Origin: Herbaspirillum sp. GW103
GTDB lineage: Bacteria; Pseudomonadota; Gammaproteobacteria; Burkholderiales; Burkholderiaceae_D
Assembly (NCBI RefSeq): GCF_000261365.1
Contig: NZ_AJVC01000003.1
Location: 1,488,001-1,552,000, forward strand
Length of the DNA: 64,000 bases
Direction: 5' to 3'
Part shown: positions 8,615 to 16,985 of the stretch, piece after piece
Layout: every line of letters begins with the position of its first letter
Position numbering within the stretch: the first letter of the stretch is position 1
Program-made: the position numbers and the translations under genes
Notes under the pieces: generated by a model
Database searches by the model: none
What the model saw: the letters and a program-made list of their open reading frames with translations, nothing else
Told to the model about the DNA's origin: nothing

Positions 8615-11600
8615 TGCATGTCCTTGGTATGTTCGCTGCCGCGCACGGTCTCGCCGCGGGCTTCCAGCAGGGCTTCACTGTGCAGGTAGAGTGTGCGCAA
8701 CTGTTCGAGTGTCTGTACCGCCGGTGTCTGCCACATGCCACGGCTGGCGGCTTCCAGCAAGCGCTCGGCGATGGCGTTCTGGGCCCAGGGATTGGCCTGT
8801 TCCAAAAACTCGCGCATGGCCGGATCGAAGCCGTAGCTCTCGGCCAGTTGCTGGTACATCCAGTCTTCCAGCACCTGCGCGGTGGCGTCGTAGCCGAACA
8901 GGTAATCGACGGTGGCCGTCAGTTCCAGTCCACCCTTGTAGCCGTGTCGGCGGATGCTGGCCAGCCACTTGGGATTGACCACACGGGCACGGAAGACGCG
9001 CAGGGTCTCTTCCTTGAGGTCACGCACGGCAGCGCGCTGCGGGTCGTGGCTGTCGCCGAAGTAATGGCGCGGCTGCTGGCCGGACAAGGCACGGATGGTG
9101 GCGATCATGCCACCGTGGTATTGCAGGTAGTCGTCGCTGTCGAAGAGGTCGTGCTCGCGGTTGTCCTGATTGTGCAAGGCGACCTGCACGGCGGAGAGGC
9201 GCTGGCGGAATGCCTCGCGCTGGTCGGTGCCCTGCACCTTGCGACCATAGGCGTAGCCGCCCCAGTTGATGTAGGCCTCGGCGAAGTCGGCCTGGTCCTG
9301 CCAGTTCCTTTCCTGAATCAGGGGCAGGATGCCGGCGCCGTAGCTGCCCGGCTTGGCGCCGAAGACGCGATAGGACGCCTGGGCAGCGGCTTCGGCCTGA
9401 CCCAGTCCGCTTTGCATGGCCTGCTGCAGGTCGCGCAGGTAATGCTTGCGCACGAAGTTCATGTCTTCCGGTTCATCGGCGGCAATGGCCAGCTGCACGG
9501 CATCGTCGATCAGTTCGATCAGTTGCGGGAAAGCATCGCGGAAGAAGCCGCTGATGCGCGTGGTGACGTCGATGCGCGGGCGCTGCAATTGCTCCAGCGG
9601 GACCAGCTCGACACCGGCGACCTGCCGGTTGCCCTCGCGCCAGACCGGGCGCGCGCCCATCAGCGAGAGGATCTGCGCCACGTCATCACCGTGGGTGCGC
9701 ATGGCGCTGGTGCCCCAGATGCTGATGGCCACGCTCTCGGGATAGTCGCCGCTTTCGCGGTGGTGACGCTGCAGCACTTCGCGCGCCAGTTGCTGGCCCA
9801 CGCGCCAGGCCGATTGCGAGGGCACGCTGCGCGGGTCGACCGAATAGAAATTGCGGCCGGTGGGCAGGATGTGCGCCATGCCGCGCGTAGGCGATCCACT
9901 GGGACCAGCCGGGATGTAGCCACCGCGCAGGCCGTTGAGCAGGTTGCCGATTTCTTCGTGGGTGCGTTGCAGACGCGGCACCAGTTGTTCGCAGGTGAAG
10001 GCGAGGATGCGGCCCAGGGCGCGGGTATCGGTCGGCTTGATCGTCGCTACCGGTGCGGCACGTTTTTGCGGGGCAAGCGGTCGCGCCATGGCGCGCATGC
10101 CGCCCAGCACGCTGCCTGCACTCTTTTGCAGGGTGGGTTGCAGGCGCGGTTTTTCTTCGACGGGCGCGGTGAACAAGGGCGCCAGCAGCGACTGGATCAC
10201 GCCATCGATGGCCTGCACGGCAAAGTCTTGCTGCTGCAGCGACTGCATCAGCGACAGGCACAGTGCGTCGATGGCTTCGAGCGCATCGGCACGGGTGACG
10301 ATGGCGCGACCGGCAGTGCGCGCGAGGGCGTCATCGATGTTGAGGCGCCGTCCCTTGTGCTCCAGCAGCATGTCCAGCGACAGGCCGAAGAGGCGCGCCA
10401 CCTCTTCCTGCAGGCCCGGCAAGTCCTGGTTGGGCAGGCGCGTGAGCGCCACCAGCATGTCGGGCAGCTGCGCTGCATCGGGCATGCGGCCGAGGATGTG
10501 CAGGCCGTCACGGATCTGGGCTGCGCCCAGTTCGCACAGGTAGCCATCGAGATCCTCGATCAGGTGCGCCACACCGGCACCGTCCAGTTCGGTGAGGGCA
10601 TGGGGCAAGGTGCCGTCTTCGTGGGCGTGGTCGTGCGGATGATGGTGGTCATCATGGTGGTGATGTCCATGATGATGGTGAGCATGGCCGTGGTCATGAT
10701 CGTGGTCATGATCGTGATGAAGCAGCTTGTATTGCAGGTCCGACTCCAGATTGGTCTGTCGCACCAGCTCCCAGATCTGCTGCTGCAACAACGGCAGCTT
10801 GGCAGGATCGAGCACCTCGACCTGGTAATACTCGTCCACCAGCTGCGTCAGCTGGGCCAGCGCGCCGTAGCTGTCGGCGGTGGTCATCGGTGGGGTCAGG
10901 TGATCCACCACCACGGCGTGGGCGCGGCGCTTGGCCTGCGAGCCTTCGCCGGGATCGTTGATGATGAAGGGATAGAACAGCGGCACGTCACCCAGCAGGG
11001 CATCCGGGAAACATTCTTCAGACAATCCCACGCCCTTGCCCGGCAGCCACTCCAGCGTGCCGTGCTTGCCGACGTGGACGATGGCATCGGCGCCCCATTC
11101 TTCATCCAGCCAGCGGTACAGGGCGTAGTAGTGATGCGTGGGCGGCAGGTCGGGCTGGTGGTAGATGGCGTCCGGGTCCATGCCGTAGCCGCGCGGCGGT
11201 TGCAGGGCCACGAAGGCGTTGCCCAGGTCCAGGCCGGCAATGACCAGGTGCTGATCGTGAACATAAGCCTGGCCGGGTGCGGCGCCCCACTGGCGCTGCA
11301 TGCGCGTCTGCAAGGCCGCGGGCAAGGCGGCGAACCACTGCGCGTAACGCGCGGCCGGAATGCGCGCGGCGGCGCGGCGCAACTGGTCTTCGGTGAGGAG
11401 GATATCGTCGTAGGAGCAACGGTCCACCAGTTCGTGGATCAGGGCCGTGCCGGTCGCGGGCAGTTCGCCGATGGCATAGCCGTCAGCAGCCAGTGCGCGC
11501 AGCACGGCCATGAGCGACTCGGGCGCATCCAGCCCGACGGCATTGCCGATCTGCGCGGCCTTGCTGCTGGAATTGGTGAAGATGAAGGCGATACGCTTTT

Positions 11601-12723
11601 GCGCATTGGGCGTGTTGCGCAGCCGCACCAGCCGCTGCGCCAGACCGGCGAGGCGGCGCACACGGTCCGGCAGGGCCTGATACTGCACCACGCCACTGTC
11701 CGTGGTGTGCTTGAAGGACAGCGGTACGCCGATGATGCGGCCATCGAATTCCGGCAAGACCACATTCATGGCGGCATCCAGCGGGTTCATGCCGCGCGTG
11801 GAATGCAGCCACTGGTCTTGCGTCATGCCGCTGGTGATGGCTTGCAGCACCGGGCGGTCCAGCTGTTCCAGCACCGACACCGACCAGCCGGCTGGTGTGA
11901 CCCCGCCTGCCGTGATCTCGCCCATGGCGAAGCTGGTGGTATTGATGATCAGGTCGACCCGGCCCCGGGCGAAATACGCCAGCGCGGGCGGCAGGTCCGC
12001 GCCACGATGAGCAGACACCCGCAGCGAGGAAGTGAAGACCGGCAGCACATCCATGCCGCGCGCCTCCAACGCCGCGACCAGTGCATCGATGAAGGCGGTA
12101 TTGCCCGAGAGCCAGTGCGCGCGGTAGAAGATGATGCCCACGGCGGGCTTGCCTGGGGGTGCGCTGGCGCGCAGGGCCAGCCAGTCATCGAGGCTGGCAT
12201 CCTGTTCCAGATCAGGATGGTAGAGGCCGTGTTCCGGCAAGGCTTGCGCAGGCTCATAGCCATAGCCGCTCAAGAGCAGGCGATCCGACAGGTAGCGCAA
12301 CAGTTGCGCCAGATTGACGCTGCCGCCACCGTTGAAGTAGGCCAGTGCCTGCTGCTGCACGTCCGCTGCGACGGTGGAGGCTGCCGCCAGTTCGGCATCG
12401 GGTTCGCCGGTGCCGGAGAGCAGGATCAGGTGACGCCCTTGCGCACGCGCGACCCGCAACAATTCGCCCACACCGCTCACCGCACCCAGCCTGCCCAGCA
12501 CCCGCAGCACGATCACCTGCGCGCTGGCCAGCTCCGAACGCAGCAGCGTGGCCAGCGTGCGCAGAGGCTGGCCTTGCTCGTCGGTACGGGATTGCAGGGC
12601 CTGCAGATCATGCCCCGCCAGTGGCGCAAAGTCGGGCGGCAACTGGCTGCGCGCCGCCGCCAGCAGGGCCAGGTCGGTCGGGGCGTGGGTCAGCAGGACG
12701 ATGCGGGGCAAGGGTTCAGACAT
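8611..12723 (-). CDS. cobN: Cobaltochelatase large subunit CobN with a His-rich insertion
   Basis: Porphyrin/metal-binding subunit of the ATP-dependent cobaltochelatase that inserts Co2+ into hydrogenobyrinate a,c-diamide; cytosolic. The product has 1370 residues, longer than many CobN (about 1250-1300). Conserved CobN/BchH motifs include KHGTLEWLPGKGVGL and INDPGEGSQAKRRAHAVVVD in the middle and GSPTRGMAHILPTGRNFYSV in the C-terminal half. Residues 669-703 are an insertion with 21 His in 35 residues alternating with Asp, a probable metal-binding loop. The gene is between the ferredoxin gene (8-base overlap) and the ChlI/ChlD gene (4-base overlap). Confidence 0.95.
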   Translation of the reverse strand: MSEPLPRIVLLTHAPTDLALLAAARSQLPPDFAPLAGHDLQALQSRTDEQGQPLRTLATLLRSELASAQVIVLRVLGRLGAVSGVGELLRVARAQGRHLILLSGTGEPDAELAAASTVAADVQQQALAYFNGGGSVNLAQLLRYLSDRLLLSGYGYEPAQALPEHGLYHPDLEQDASLDDWLALRASAPPGKPAVGIIFYRAHWLSGNTAFIDALVAALEARGMDVLPVFTSSLRVSAHRGADLPPALAYFARGRVDLIINTTSFAMGEITAGGVTPAGWSVSVLEQLDRPVLQAITSGMTQDQWLHSTRGMNPLDAAMNVVLPEFDGRIIGVPLSFKHTTDSGVVQYQALPDRVRRLAGLAQRLVRLRNTPNAQKRIAFIFTNSSSKAAQIGNAVGLDAPESLMAVLRALAADGYAIGELPATGTALIHELVDRCSYDDILLTEDQLRRAAARIPAARYAQWFAALPAALQTRMQRQWGAAPGQAYVHDQHLVIAGLDLGNAFVALQPPRGYGMDPDAIYHQPDLPPTHHYYALYRWLDEEWGADAIVHVGKHGTLEWLPGKGVGLSEECFPDALLGDVPLFYPFIINDPGEGSQAKRRAHAVVVDHLTPPMTTADSYGALAQLTQLVDEYYQVEVLDPAKLPLLQQQIWELVRQTNLESDLQYKLLHHDHDHDHDHGHAHHHHGHHHHDDHHHPHDHAHEDGTLPHALTELDGAGVAHLIEDLDGYLCELGAAQIRDGLHILGRMPDAAQLPDMLVALTRLPNQDLPGLQEEVARLFGLSLDMLLEHKGRRLNIDDALARTAGRAIVTRADALEAIDALCLSLMQSLQQQDFAVQAIDGVIQSLLAPLFTAPVEEKPRLQPTLQKSAGSVLGGMRAMARPLAPQKRAAPVATIKPTDTRALGRILAFTCEQLVPRLQRTHEEIGNLLNGLRGGYIPAGPSGSPTRGMAHILPTGRNFYSVDPRSVPSQSAWRVGQQLAREVLQRHHRESGDYPESVAISIWGTSAMRTHGDDVAQILSLMGARPVWREGNRQVAGVELVPLEQLQRPRIDVTTRISGFFRDAFPQLIELIDDAVQLAIAADEPEDMNFVRKHYLRDLQQAMQSGLGQAEAAAQASYRVFGAKPGSYGAGILPLIQERNWQDQADFAEAYINWGGYAYGRKVQGTDQREAFRQRLSAVQVALHNQDNREHDLFDSDDYLQYHGGMIATIRALSGQQPRHYFGDSHDPQRAAVRDLKEETLRVFRARVVNPKWLASIRRHGYKGGLELTATVDYLFGYDATAQVLEDWMYQQLAESYGFDPAMREFLEQANPWAQNAIAERLLEAASRGMWQTPAVQTLEQLRTLYLHSEALLEARGETVRGSEHTKDMQ

Positions 12724-13057
12724 CGCCGGACTCCGGTTGCGGCAGCACGTCGCCGCTGCCCAGGCGATGGAAGATGAGCTCGCTCACCTCGCGACCGCCT
12801 TCCAGGTGCTCCACTACGACGCGCTCGATGGCGCTGGCATCCTCGCAGCGGTACCAGACCCCCTCGGGATAGACCACCAGCACCGGCGCCTGCGCCTTGC
12901 AGGCCACCATGCAGTGGGTTCGGGTGCGCTTGACGCACAGCGCGGGGCGGGCGTCGATCTGCTCGCCCAACACGCCGAACATGGCTTCGGCCAGCACGCC
13001 ATTGTCGGTACAACGCGGACCCACGCACATGAGCACGTGACGATGATGAGTTCTCAT
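12716..13057 (-). CDS. Thioredoxin-like [2Fe-2S] ferredoxin in the cobalamin operon
   Basis: A 113-residue protein beginning MRTHHRHVLMCVGPRCTDNG, the pattern of small thioredoxin-fold 2Fe-2S proteins often encoded beside cobalt chelatase genes. Candidate cluster ligands are Cys11, Cys16, Cys49 and Cys53, with Cys41 as an extra cysteine. The gene lies between cbtA and cobN, and its 3' end overlaps the cobN start by 8 bases. By context it may supply electrons for cobalt reduction before adenosylation or for a ring-modifying step; the exact job is inference. The product is full length for this family. Confidence 0.8.
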   Translation of the reverse strand: MRTHHRHVLMCVGPRCTDNGVLAEAMFGVLGEQIDARPALCVKRTRTHCMVACKAQAPVLVVYPEGVWYRCEDASAIERVVVEHLEGGREVSELIFHRLGSGDVLPQPESGDV

Positions 13058-13094
13058 GGCTTGCTTGCTTTCTTTCCCCGACGGATCGGACCCA

Positions 13095-13847
13095 TCAGCC
13101 GAAGCGGCGGTAGAAGAAACCGCTCAGGCCGCCCAGCGCCAGCCAGAACACGGCATTGGCCGCCGCAGTGGCGCCGATGAAGGCTTGCGCCAGTTCTTCC
13201 GGCGCCACGCTGCCGTGCACTTCCGGTTGCGGCGCCCCGATGAAGTGCGGTGCCACCAGCAGCAACACGCCGATCAGCTTGCCCGGCCAGCCCCGGGTGA
13301 AGACGAACAGACCCAGGCTGGCGGCCGTCATGGCGGCGGTCATCACCCACCAGAGCTGACGCGCCTGCAGGGGCGCAGCCAGCGTGCCAGGCACTTCCGG
13401 CGGCAAGCCCAGCGAAGGCGCCACGAAGAACACGCCATAACCGGCCAGACCCCACAGCAGACCGCTGCGCCAGCTGATCTGGCGTCCGCTCAGGGCAAAG
13501 GCCGCCACCAGCATCAGCGCAAAACCGACCGCCATGCTGACGTTGGCCAGCACGGTGTAGGCGGTGCGTTCGGCACCGTCGGCGGGCTCCCAGGCTTGGG
13601 CGTCGTGATGGTGGCTGTGCTCATCGGCACCGACATGGGCATGGTCGTGCGCACCCGCGTGGGTAGCGGGTTCGCCGCCAGGGTCATGGGCTGCGGAGGC
13701 CGTCGCTTCGCTGGCCTTTTCATATTGCTCGGCCTTGAGGATGAGCTTTTCCACCTGGAATTGCTGCACCCCCGACAGCAGCAAGCCCGACAAGGCCCCT
13801 GCCACCACCACCGCCGACGCCATGCGGCGAAACACCGTCCAGTTCAT
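13095..13847 (-). CDS. cbtA: Cobalt transporter subunit CbtA
   Basis: A predicted cobalt uptake membrane protein of the CbtA family, which typically has five transmembrane segments and is usually under B12-riboswitch control. The 250-residue sequence has an N-terminal hydrophobic segment (about 10-27), a periplasmic or cytosolic loop rich in His (residues 63-81, HAGAHDHAHVGADEHSHHHD) and several later hydrophobic stretches. I start it at MNWTVFRRM, after a GGAGCGG ribosome site; a longer reading overlaps the cbtB end without family similarity. It sits 10 bp after cbtB, its obligate partner. Confidence 0.9.
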   Translation of the reverse strand: MNWTVFRRMASAVVVAGALSGLLLSGVQQFQVEKLILKAEQYEKASEATASAAHDPGGEPATHAGAHDHAHVGADEHSHHHDAQAWEPADGAERTAYTVLANVSMAVGFALMLVAAFALSGRQISWRSGLLWGLAGYGVFFVAPSLGLPPEVPGTLAAPLQARQLWWVMTAAMTAASLGLFVFTRGWPGKLIGVLLLVAPHFIGAPQPEVHGSVAPEELAQAFIGATAAANAVFWLALGGLSGFFYRRFG

Positions 13848-13857
13848 GATCCGCTCC

Positions 13858-14073
13858 TCAGTGGCAGGGGAAACCGGCCGAGTGGCGGCCATCGTGGGCG
13901 GCATTGTGCAGCTCGACGCGGGAGGCGAAGCCGGCGCCGTAGATCAGCGCCACGCCCAGCGCGAAGGCCAGCAGCGACGGCGCGATGCGGTCACGCCAGA
14001 CCTGGCTGACGGCGCGGCTGGAAGTGGAAGAGTCGGCGGTGCTGCGGGCATTGAGACCGGAGGGAGTGGACAT
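13858..14073 (-). CDS. cbtB: Cobalt transporter subunit CbtB
   Basis: A 71-residue one-helix membrane protein. It has a polar N-terminus, a hydrophobic segment around IAPSLLAFALGVALIYGAGF, and the CbtB C-terminal histidine signature HNAAHDGRHSAGFPCH, thought to bind cobalt. A longer in-frame reading exists upstream, but it runs through the riboswitch; the ATG chosen is preceded by an AAGGAAAG ribosome site. First gene downstream of the cobalamin riboswitch, so the transporter is expected to be shut off when B12 is plentiful. Confidence 0.9.
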   Translation of the reverse strand: MSTPSGLNARSTADSSTSSRAVSQVWRDRIAPSLLAFALGVALIYGAGFASRVELHNAAHDGRHSAGFPCH

Positions 14074-14214
14074 GCGCTTTCCTTGGGCAGGTGGATGAAA
14101 CGAAGGAAGCCACACGGCGAGCGCCCATGCCACATCCCGCCGTGCACCGACGGCGCCGCTCAATGCCAGCGGGACATGTTGGAAGCTTTCCGCATGATCG
14201 CCCTCCGCGATACA

Positions 14215-14425
14215 TTCAAGAAGTTGCCACTGGCCGGTCTCCGGGCTGGCGAGCTGAAGCCTGGGGCTTCCGGACAGGCGCCTTCCCATGCGCGGGGCAC
14301 AGTGGCGTAGTGCGTGTCCTTGCTCGCTTACCGTTGCGGGGGCAGCGCCGGCCTTGGCACGATGCTGAGGCATCGGCCGCACCGGCTTCCCGTTTCAATC
14401 CCGGGCGCGGCTGCACACGGGATAC
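14215..14425 (-). promoter_or_regulatory. Cobalamin (B12) riboswitch
   Basis: Read on the minus strand, the leader of cbtB contains the conserved blocks of the AdoCbl riboswitch in order. These are a 5' GGGAAGCCGGTGCGG block, then GCGCTGCCCCCGCAACGGTA, GCCACTG about 14300, GGGAAGGCG, and finally CCCGGAGACCGGCC, the variant of the AGACCTGCC box. About 140 bp separate it from cbtB, enough for a terminator or ribosome-site sequestering stem. It should repress the whole cbtB-to-cobJ operon when adenosylcobalamin binds. The outer boundaries are approximate. Confidence 0.93.
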
Positions 14426-14522
14426 CAGAAGCAATGCTAAGGGGCGAAGTATAAAGGCGGGGACCGGCTTGGGCAACCGGCATTGTCAGCCTGATCGGCC
14501 AGCTGGTCGGCTGCTGGCGAAC

Positions 14523-15095
14523 TCAGCGAGGCGCCGGCGGGATCGCGTCCGACTGCTTGTAGTACAGCCGCATATCCGCCCCCATGCCGCGCGGGATGCG
14601 GGCCACGTAGGCCGAGCGCTGGCCCGTCCGGTCGCCCTGCCCGTGCACTTCCATCAGGCACAGGTAGCGCTCGCCCAGATAGCCCAGTACCGCAAAGGAG
14701 GCCCGGTGCGGACGCTCCAGCCGTAGCGGTGCGTCCGCTGTCAGGCCGACGGCGCGGTCCAGGTAGCCACGGTGCGCGTTGACGAAGAGGTAATCGCGCA
14801 CGGACGCCTTGCCGCTGGCATAGCCGATGCGCAGCATGCGGTTGTCGGCATCGGGCAGATAAAGGCTGTAGGGTGAGGTCGCGCCGCCCTCCATGACTTC
14901 CACCCGCCCGGCCACCGGCTCGGTGCTGACCGGGCCCACCGTCATGCGGTCGACCACCAGGCAGCGATCCAGTACCTGCGCCGGCGGCGTCGGCGCCCCG
15001 GGCAGCGCCACCAGACAAACCAACAGCAAGACCACGGGCAGGCAGCGCAATGCGCTCGCCGTTGAACTGCATGCAGCAGGAAGTAAGCGGTTCAA
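14523..15095 (-). CDS. Secreted hypothetical protein
   Basis: I do not recognise the family. The 190-residue product has an N-terminal hydrophobic stretch (LRCLPVVLLLVCLVALPGAP, about residues 17-36) resembling a signal peptide, then a soluble domain with VDRMTVGPVSTEPVAGRVEV and GERYLCLMEVHGQGDR. There is no ATG near the 5' end. The start is a TTG preceded by GAAGGAGCTGCCC, a strong ribosome site at proper spacing. It may be co-transcribed with the similarly oriented hypothetical gene upstream; a hairpin lies between them. Confidence 0.6.
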   Translation of the reverse strand: MNRLLPAACSSTASALRCLPVVLLLVCLVALPGAPTPPAQVLDRCLVVDRMTVGPVSTEPVAGRVEVMEGGATSPYSLYLPDADNRMLRIGYASGKASVRDYLFVNAHRGYLDRAVGLTADAPLRLERPHRASFAVLGYLGERYLCLMEVHGQGDRTGQRSAYVARIPRGMGADMRLYYKQSDAIPPAPR

Positions 15096-15120
15096 GGGCA
15101 GCTCCTTCGGGGAACAGGAA

Positions 15121-15156
15121 TCGGAGTGGGTGCGGCAGAGGCCACACCCACTCCGA
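15121..15156 (-). terminator. Intergenic hairpin, possible weak terminator
   Basis: A 12-bp perfect inverted repeat (TCGGAGTGGGTG and its complement, 12-base loop) between the two hypothetical genes. On the minus strand it is followed only by ATTCCTGTTCC, so it is at best a weak intrinsic terminator, or a stem that tunes read-through into the TTG-started gene. Confidence 0.4.
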
Positions 15157-15256
15157 ATAGTTGCAGAAGGGAAACCCGATGGATATCAGAAAACTCTCAA
15201 TGACCGTCAGTAAGTGACGCGGCGGGCGGGGGCGTCCCGGCCTGCCCACCGTGGTG

Positions 15257-15952
15257 TCAATACTGGACGGCGGCCGGCCCGGCCAGCAGATCCAGCGAGA
15301 TGAAATGCCATTGGGCCGATTCGGCGTCATACACCGCGACCTGGTTGATCTGGCGGCCTGGCGGGGCGGTACCGGGCAACCGGTCGATGGCGCGGGCGGC
15401 ATGGCGGTGGCGCTCCAGCGGACTCATTGCCAGCAGGCTGGCCTGCGTCTCGCTGCGGGCGAACAGTCCGGCGCATTCCCACAGCCGGGCGTAGCACTCC
15501 AGATCGGGCAGCGCGATGTCCAGCGTGATGGAGTCGATCAGCGGCGAGGCCTTGGCCAGGCTGGCCGAGGACAGGCGTACCGGCTCGCCCTGCGCGCGCA
15601 CTGCCAGGCGACCGTCGCGCGCGCCCCAGGCCACGTGCAGACAATAGGGCAGATAGCCGTGGTGGCGCGCCACCAGTTCGTCCGGGGAGAAGGACGAGGC
15701 CGGCAAGACCTGGTAGGCCGTCGGCGGCATGCCCCGCCAGAGCGCGTCCAGGCTGGCCTCGAAGGGCGACAGATAAACCACCATCGCCTGGCTGCCGGCG
15801 GCCTCGCCGGCGATGACGGGTTCGCACAGTACCTGGCCGGGGCCACTGCCGGCACTGGGCTGACGTACCAGCACGTAGAGCGGAAGAGCCGACAGCAGCG
15901 TGTGTCGACGACCGGCAGGAAAGCCCATTGACAGCGGGGAATATGGAAACAC
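15257..15952 (-). CDS. Hypothetical protein, probably exported
   Basis: No family recognised. The 231-residue product has a short hydrophobic segment after RRHTLLSALPLYVLV (about residues 14-29), a possible signal sequence, then a domain with a long run of ordinary coding sequence ending ISLDLLAGPAAVQY. A GTG start is chosen because GAGGAG lies 7 bases before it; an ATG 24 bases further in and a TTG 48 bases upstream are alternatives. An equally long opposite-strand frame exists, but this strand has the more natural protein composition. Confidence 0.5.
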   Translation of the reverse strand: MFPYSPLSMGFPAGRRHTLLSALPLYVLVRQPSAGSGPGQVLCEPVIAGEAAGSQAMVVYLSPFEASLDALWRGMPPTAYQVLPASSFSPDELVARHHGYLPYCLHVAWGARDGRLAVRAQGEPVRLSSASLAKASPLIDSITLDIALPDLECYARLWECAGLFARSETQASLLAMSPLERHRHAARAIDRLPGTAPPGRQINQVAVYDAESAQWHFISLDLLAGPAAVQY

Positions 15953-16089
15953 GGCGCTACTCCTCAGAGAAAACACGACCGTGGCGGCAGCCTTGCTCAA
16001 TTCATCTTCTGTCGCCGGAAAAAAGAGATGCTTTCACGAATACTTGTCGGCTTGAATGAGAAAAGTCTCAATCCGCGCAAAAGAATGAA

Positions 16090-16114
16090 GAAACCCCCGC
16101 AGGACGGGGGTTTC
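16090..16114. terminator. GC-rich hairpin without clear T-run
   Basis: A 10-bp perfect stem, GAAACCCCCG with its complement around a 5-base loop. It is followed on the minus strand by TTCATTCTTTTG. It lies in the 319-bp stretch between the proline-rich gene pair and the exported hypothetical gene, which otherwise shows only the terminator described next and a probable promoter region. Confidence 0.4.
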
Positions 16115-16210
16115 CGGGGCAGATGAAGAAAAAGGAAGAGGATGCCTCGCTACGCCCTTGCACAGGGTCGGCAGCGCCGGCAGCGCTATGGCGTCATGAA
16201 GGAAAAGGCA

Positions 16211-16253
16211 AAAAAGCGAGACAATCAGGCCGCAGCAGATGCTGCGGCCTGAT
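16211..16253 (-). terminator. Rho-independent terminator of the proline-rich gene pair
   Basis: A perfect 14-bp inverted repeat (ATCAGGCCGCAGCA and complement, 2-base loop). On the minus strand it is followed by TGTCTCGCTTTTTTG. It is placed about 20 bp after the stop of the 50-residue proline-rich ORF. Confidence 0.75.
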
Positions 16254-16271
16254 CGGTGCGAAAGTGCAAAA

Positions 16272-16424
16272 TCAGCCCTGCATGCGCAGCGGCGGGTCAG
16301 AAGGCCGGGGGCTCAGCGGCGGCTCTTCCACCGGGACCGGCTCATCATCGGGCAGGGGCGGCGGCGGGATGTTGGGTTCGTTGACGGGAGGGGTCTCTTG
16401 GGGCGTATGCAGATTCAGGTTCAA
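16272..16424 (-). CDS. Small proline-rich protein (TTG start)
   Basis: A 50-residue peptide not assigned to any family. It reads MNLNLHTPQETPPVNEPNIP and then a Pro/Glu/Asp-rich tail ending PSDPPLRMQG. The start is a TTG 5 bases after GAGGAG. It is followed by a strong terminator. The LHTPQETPPV opening resembles the internal MHKPQDTPPV start of the upstream gene, suggesting a tandem duplication of a short Pro-rich module. Function unknown; acidic and probably disordered. Confidence 0.45.
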   Translation of the reverse strand: MNLNLHTPQETPPVNEPNIPPPPLPDDEPVPVEEPPLSPRPSDPPLRMQG

Positions 16425-16483
16425 ACAGATCTCCTCGGAGCGATCCCTGGTCGGAGCGACCGGGGTGTGCCGACAGCAGGTCG

Positions 16484-16831
16484 TCAGCGACCGGCCATCG
16501 GGTTCTGATGCGGAATGGGGTCCTGCGGCGGGGTCGGGTCCAGCGGCGGCACCTCCACCGGCGGGGTGTCCTGGGGCTTGTGCATGGGGTTCTCCTGAGT
16601 GGGTGGAAGGGGCGGACTGCGGTCCGGATCGGCACTACCGGGGCGAGGCAGCAGGCCGTCGTCGGCGTTGGCCAGGGGATCTTCGGTACCGTCGGGCTCG
16701 ATCACCTGGGCCGGGTCCGGCTGGATGTGGTCCGGCGGCGTCGGCGTTTCGGCGGTAGCCGACATGGCGGGGGGACGCAGCAAGGCAGGCGCCGCACGGG
16801 TCGAGACGGGGTCCGGATCAGAATGGGCCAT
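16484..16831 (-). CDS. Proline/aspartate-rich small protein with internal start signal
   Basis: A 115-residue, low-complexity acidic protein (Pro, Asp, Ala, Thr), probably intrinsically disordered, function unknown. The ATG follows AAGGAGGACCCTC, a near-perfect ribosome site. A second in-frame ATG (position 16585) is preceded by CAGGAGAACCCC, so a 33-residue C-terminal form (starting MHKPQDTPPVEVPPLDPTPP) may be made as well. It lies upstream of the related 50-residue ORF and downstream of phosphoglucomutase, from which a terminator separates it. Confidence 0.5.
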   Translation of the reverse strand: MAHSDPDPVSTRAAPALLRPPAMSATAETPTPPDHIQPDPAQVIEPDGTEDPLANADDGLLPRPGSADPDRSPPLPPTQENPMHKPQDTPPVEVPPLDPTPPQDPIPHQNPMAGR

Positions 16832-16933
16832 GAGGGTCCTCCTTGACGGGGATGGCAGACGATGACCATCTTACGAAGCCCCTGCCCTGCTCTCAGCCAG
16901 ACATCGGCCCATTTTCCTGTAGGAAGGCAGGAA

Positions 16934-16958
16934 CAAAAACGCCGCCCCGAGGGCGGCG
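16934..16958 (-). terminator. Rho-independent terminator of pgm
   Basis: A 7-bp GC stem (CGCCGCC/GGCGGCG, 5-base loop) followed on the minus strand by TTTTTGTTCC, 28 bp after the pgm stop. Confidence 0.85.
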
Positions 16959-16985
16959 TGGTCATGACAGGCGCGGCGACCGGGC

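Noticed and set aside
10620..10720. GTG/ATG-rich tract at first sight like a simple repeat or CRISPR remnant
   Set aside because: It is the coding sequence of the His/Asp-rich loop in CobN, in frame and without spacers.
8614..12777. A 1387-codon open frame on the plus strand
   Set aside because: Antisense shadow of cobN. The minus-strand reading has full-length similarity to CobN and operon-style overlaps; the plus-strand product is Gln/Arg/His-rich without motifs.
15251..15931. Plus-strand hypothetical gene opposite the exported hypothetical protein
   Set aside because: Gln/Arg/Gly-rich composition without ribosome site support; the minus-strand GTG start has GAGGAG at good spacing.
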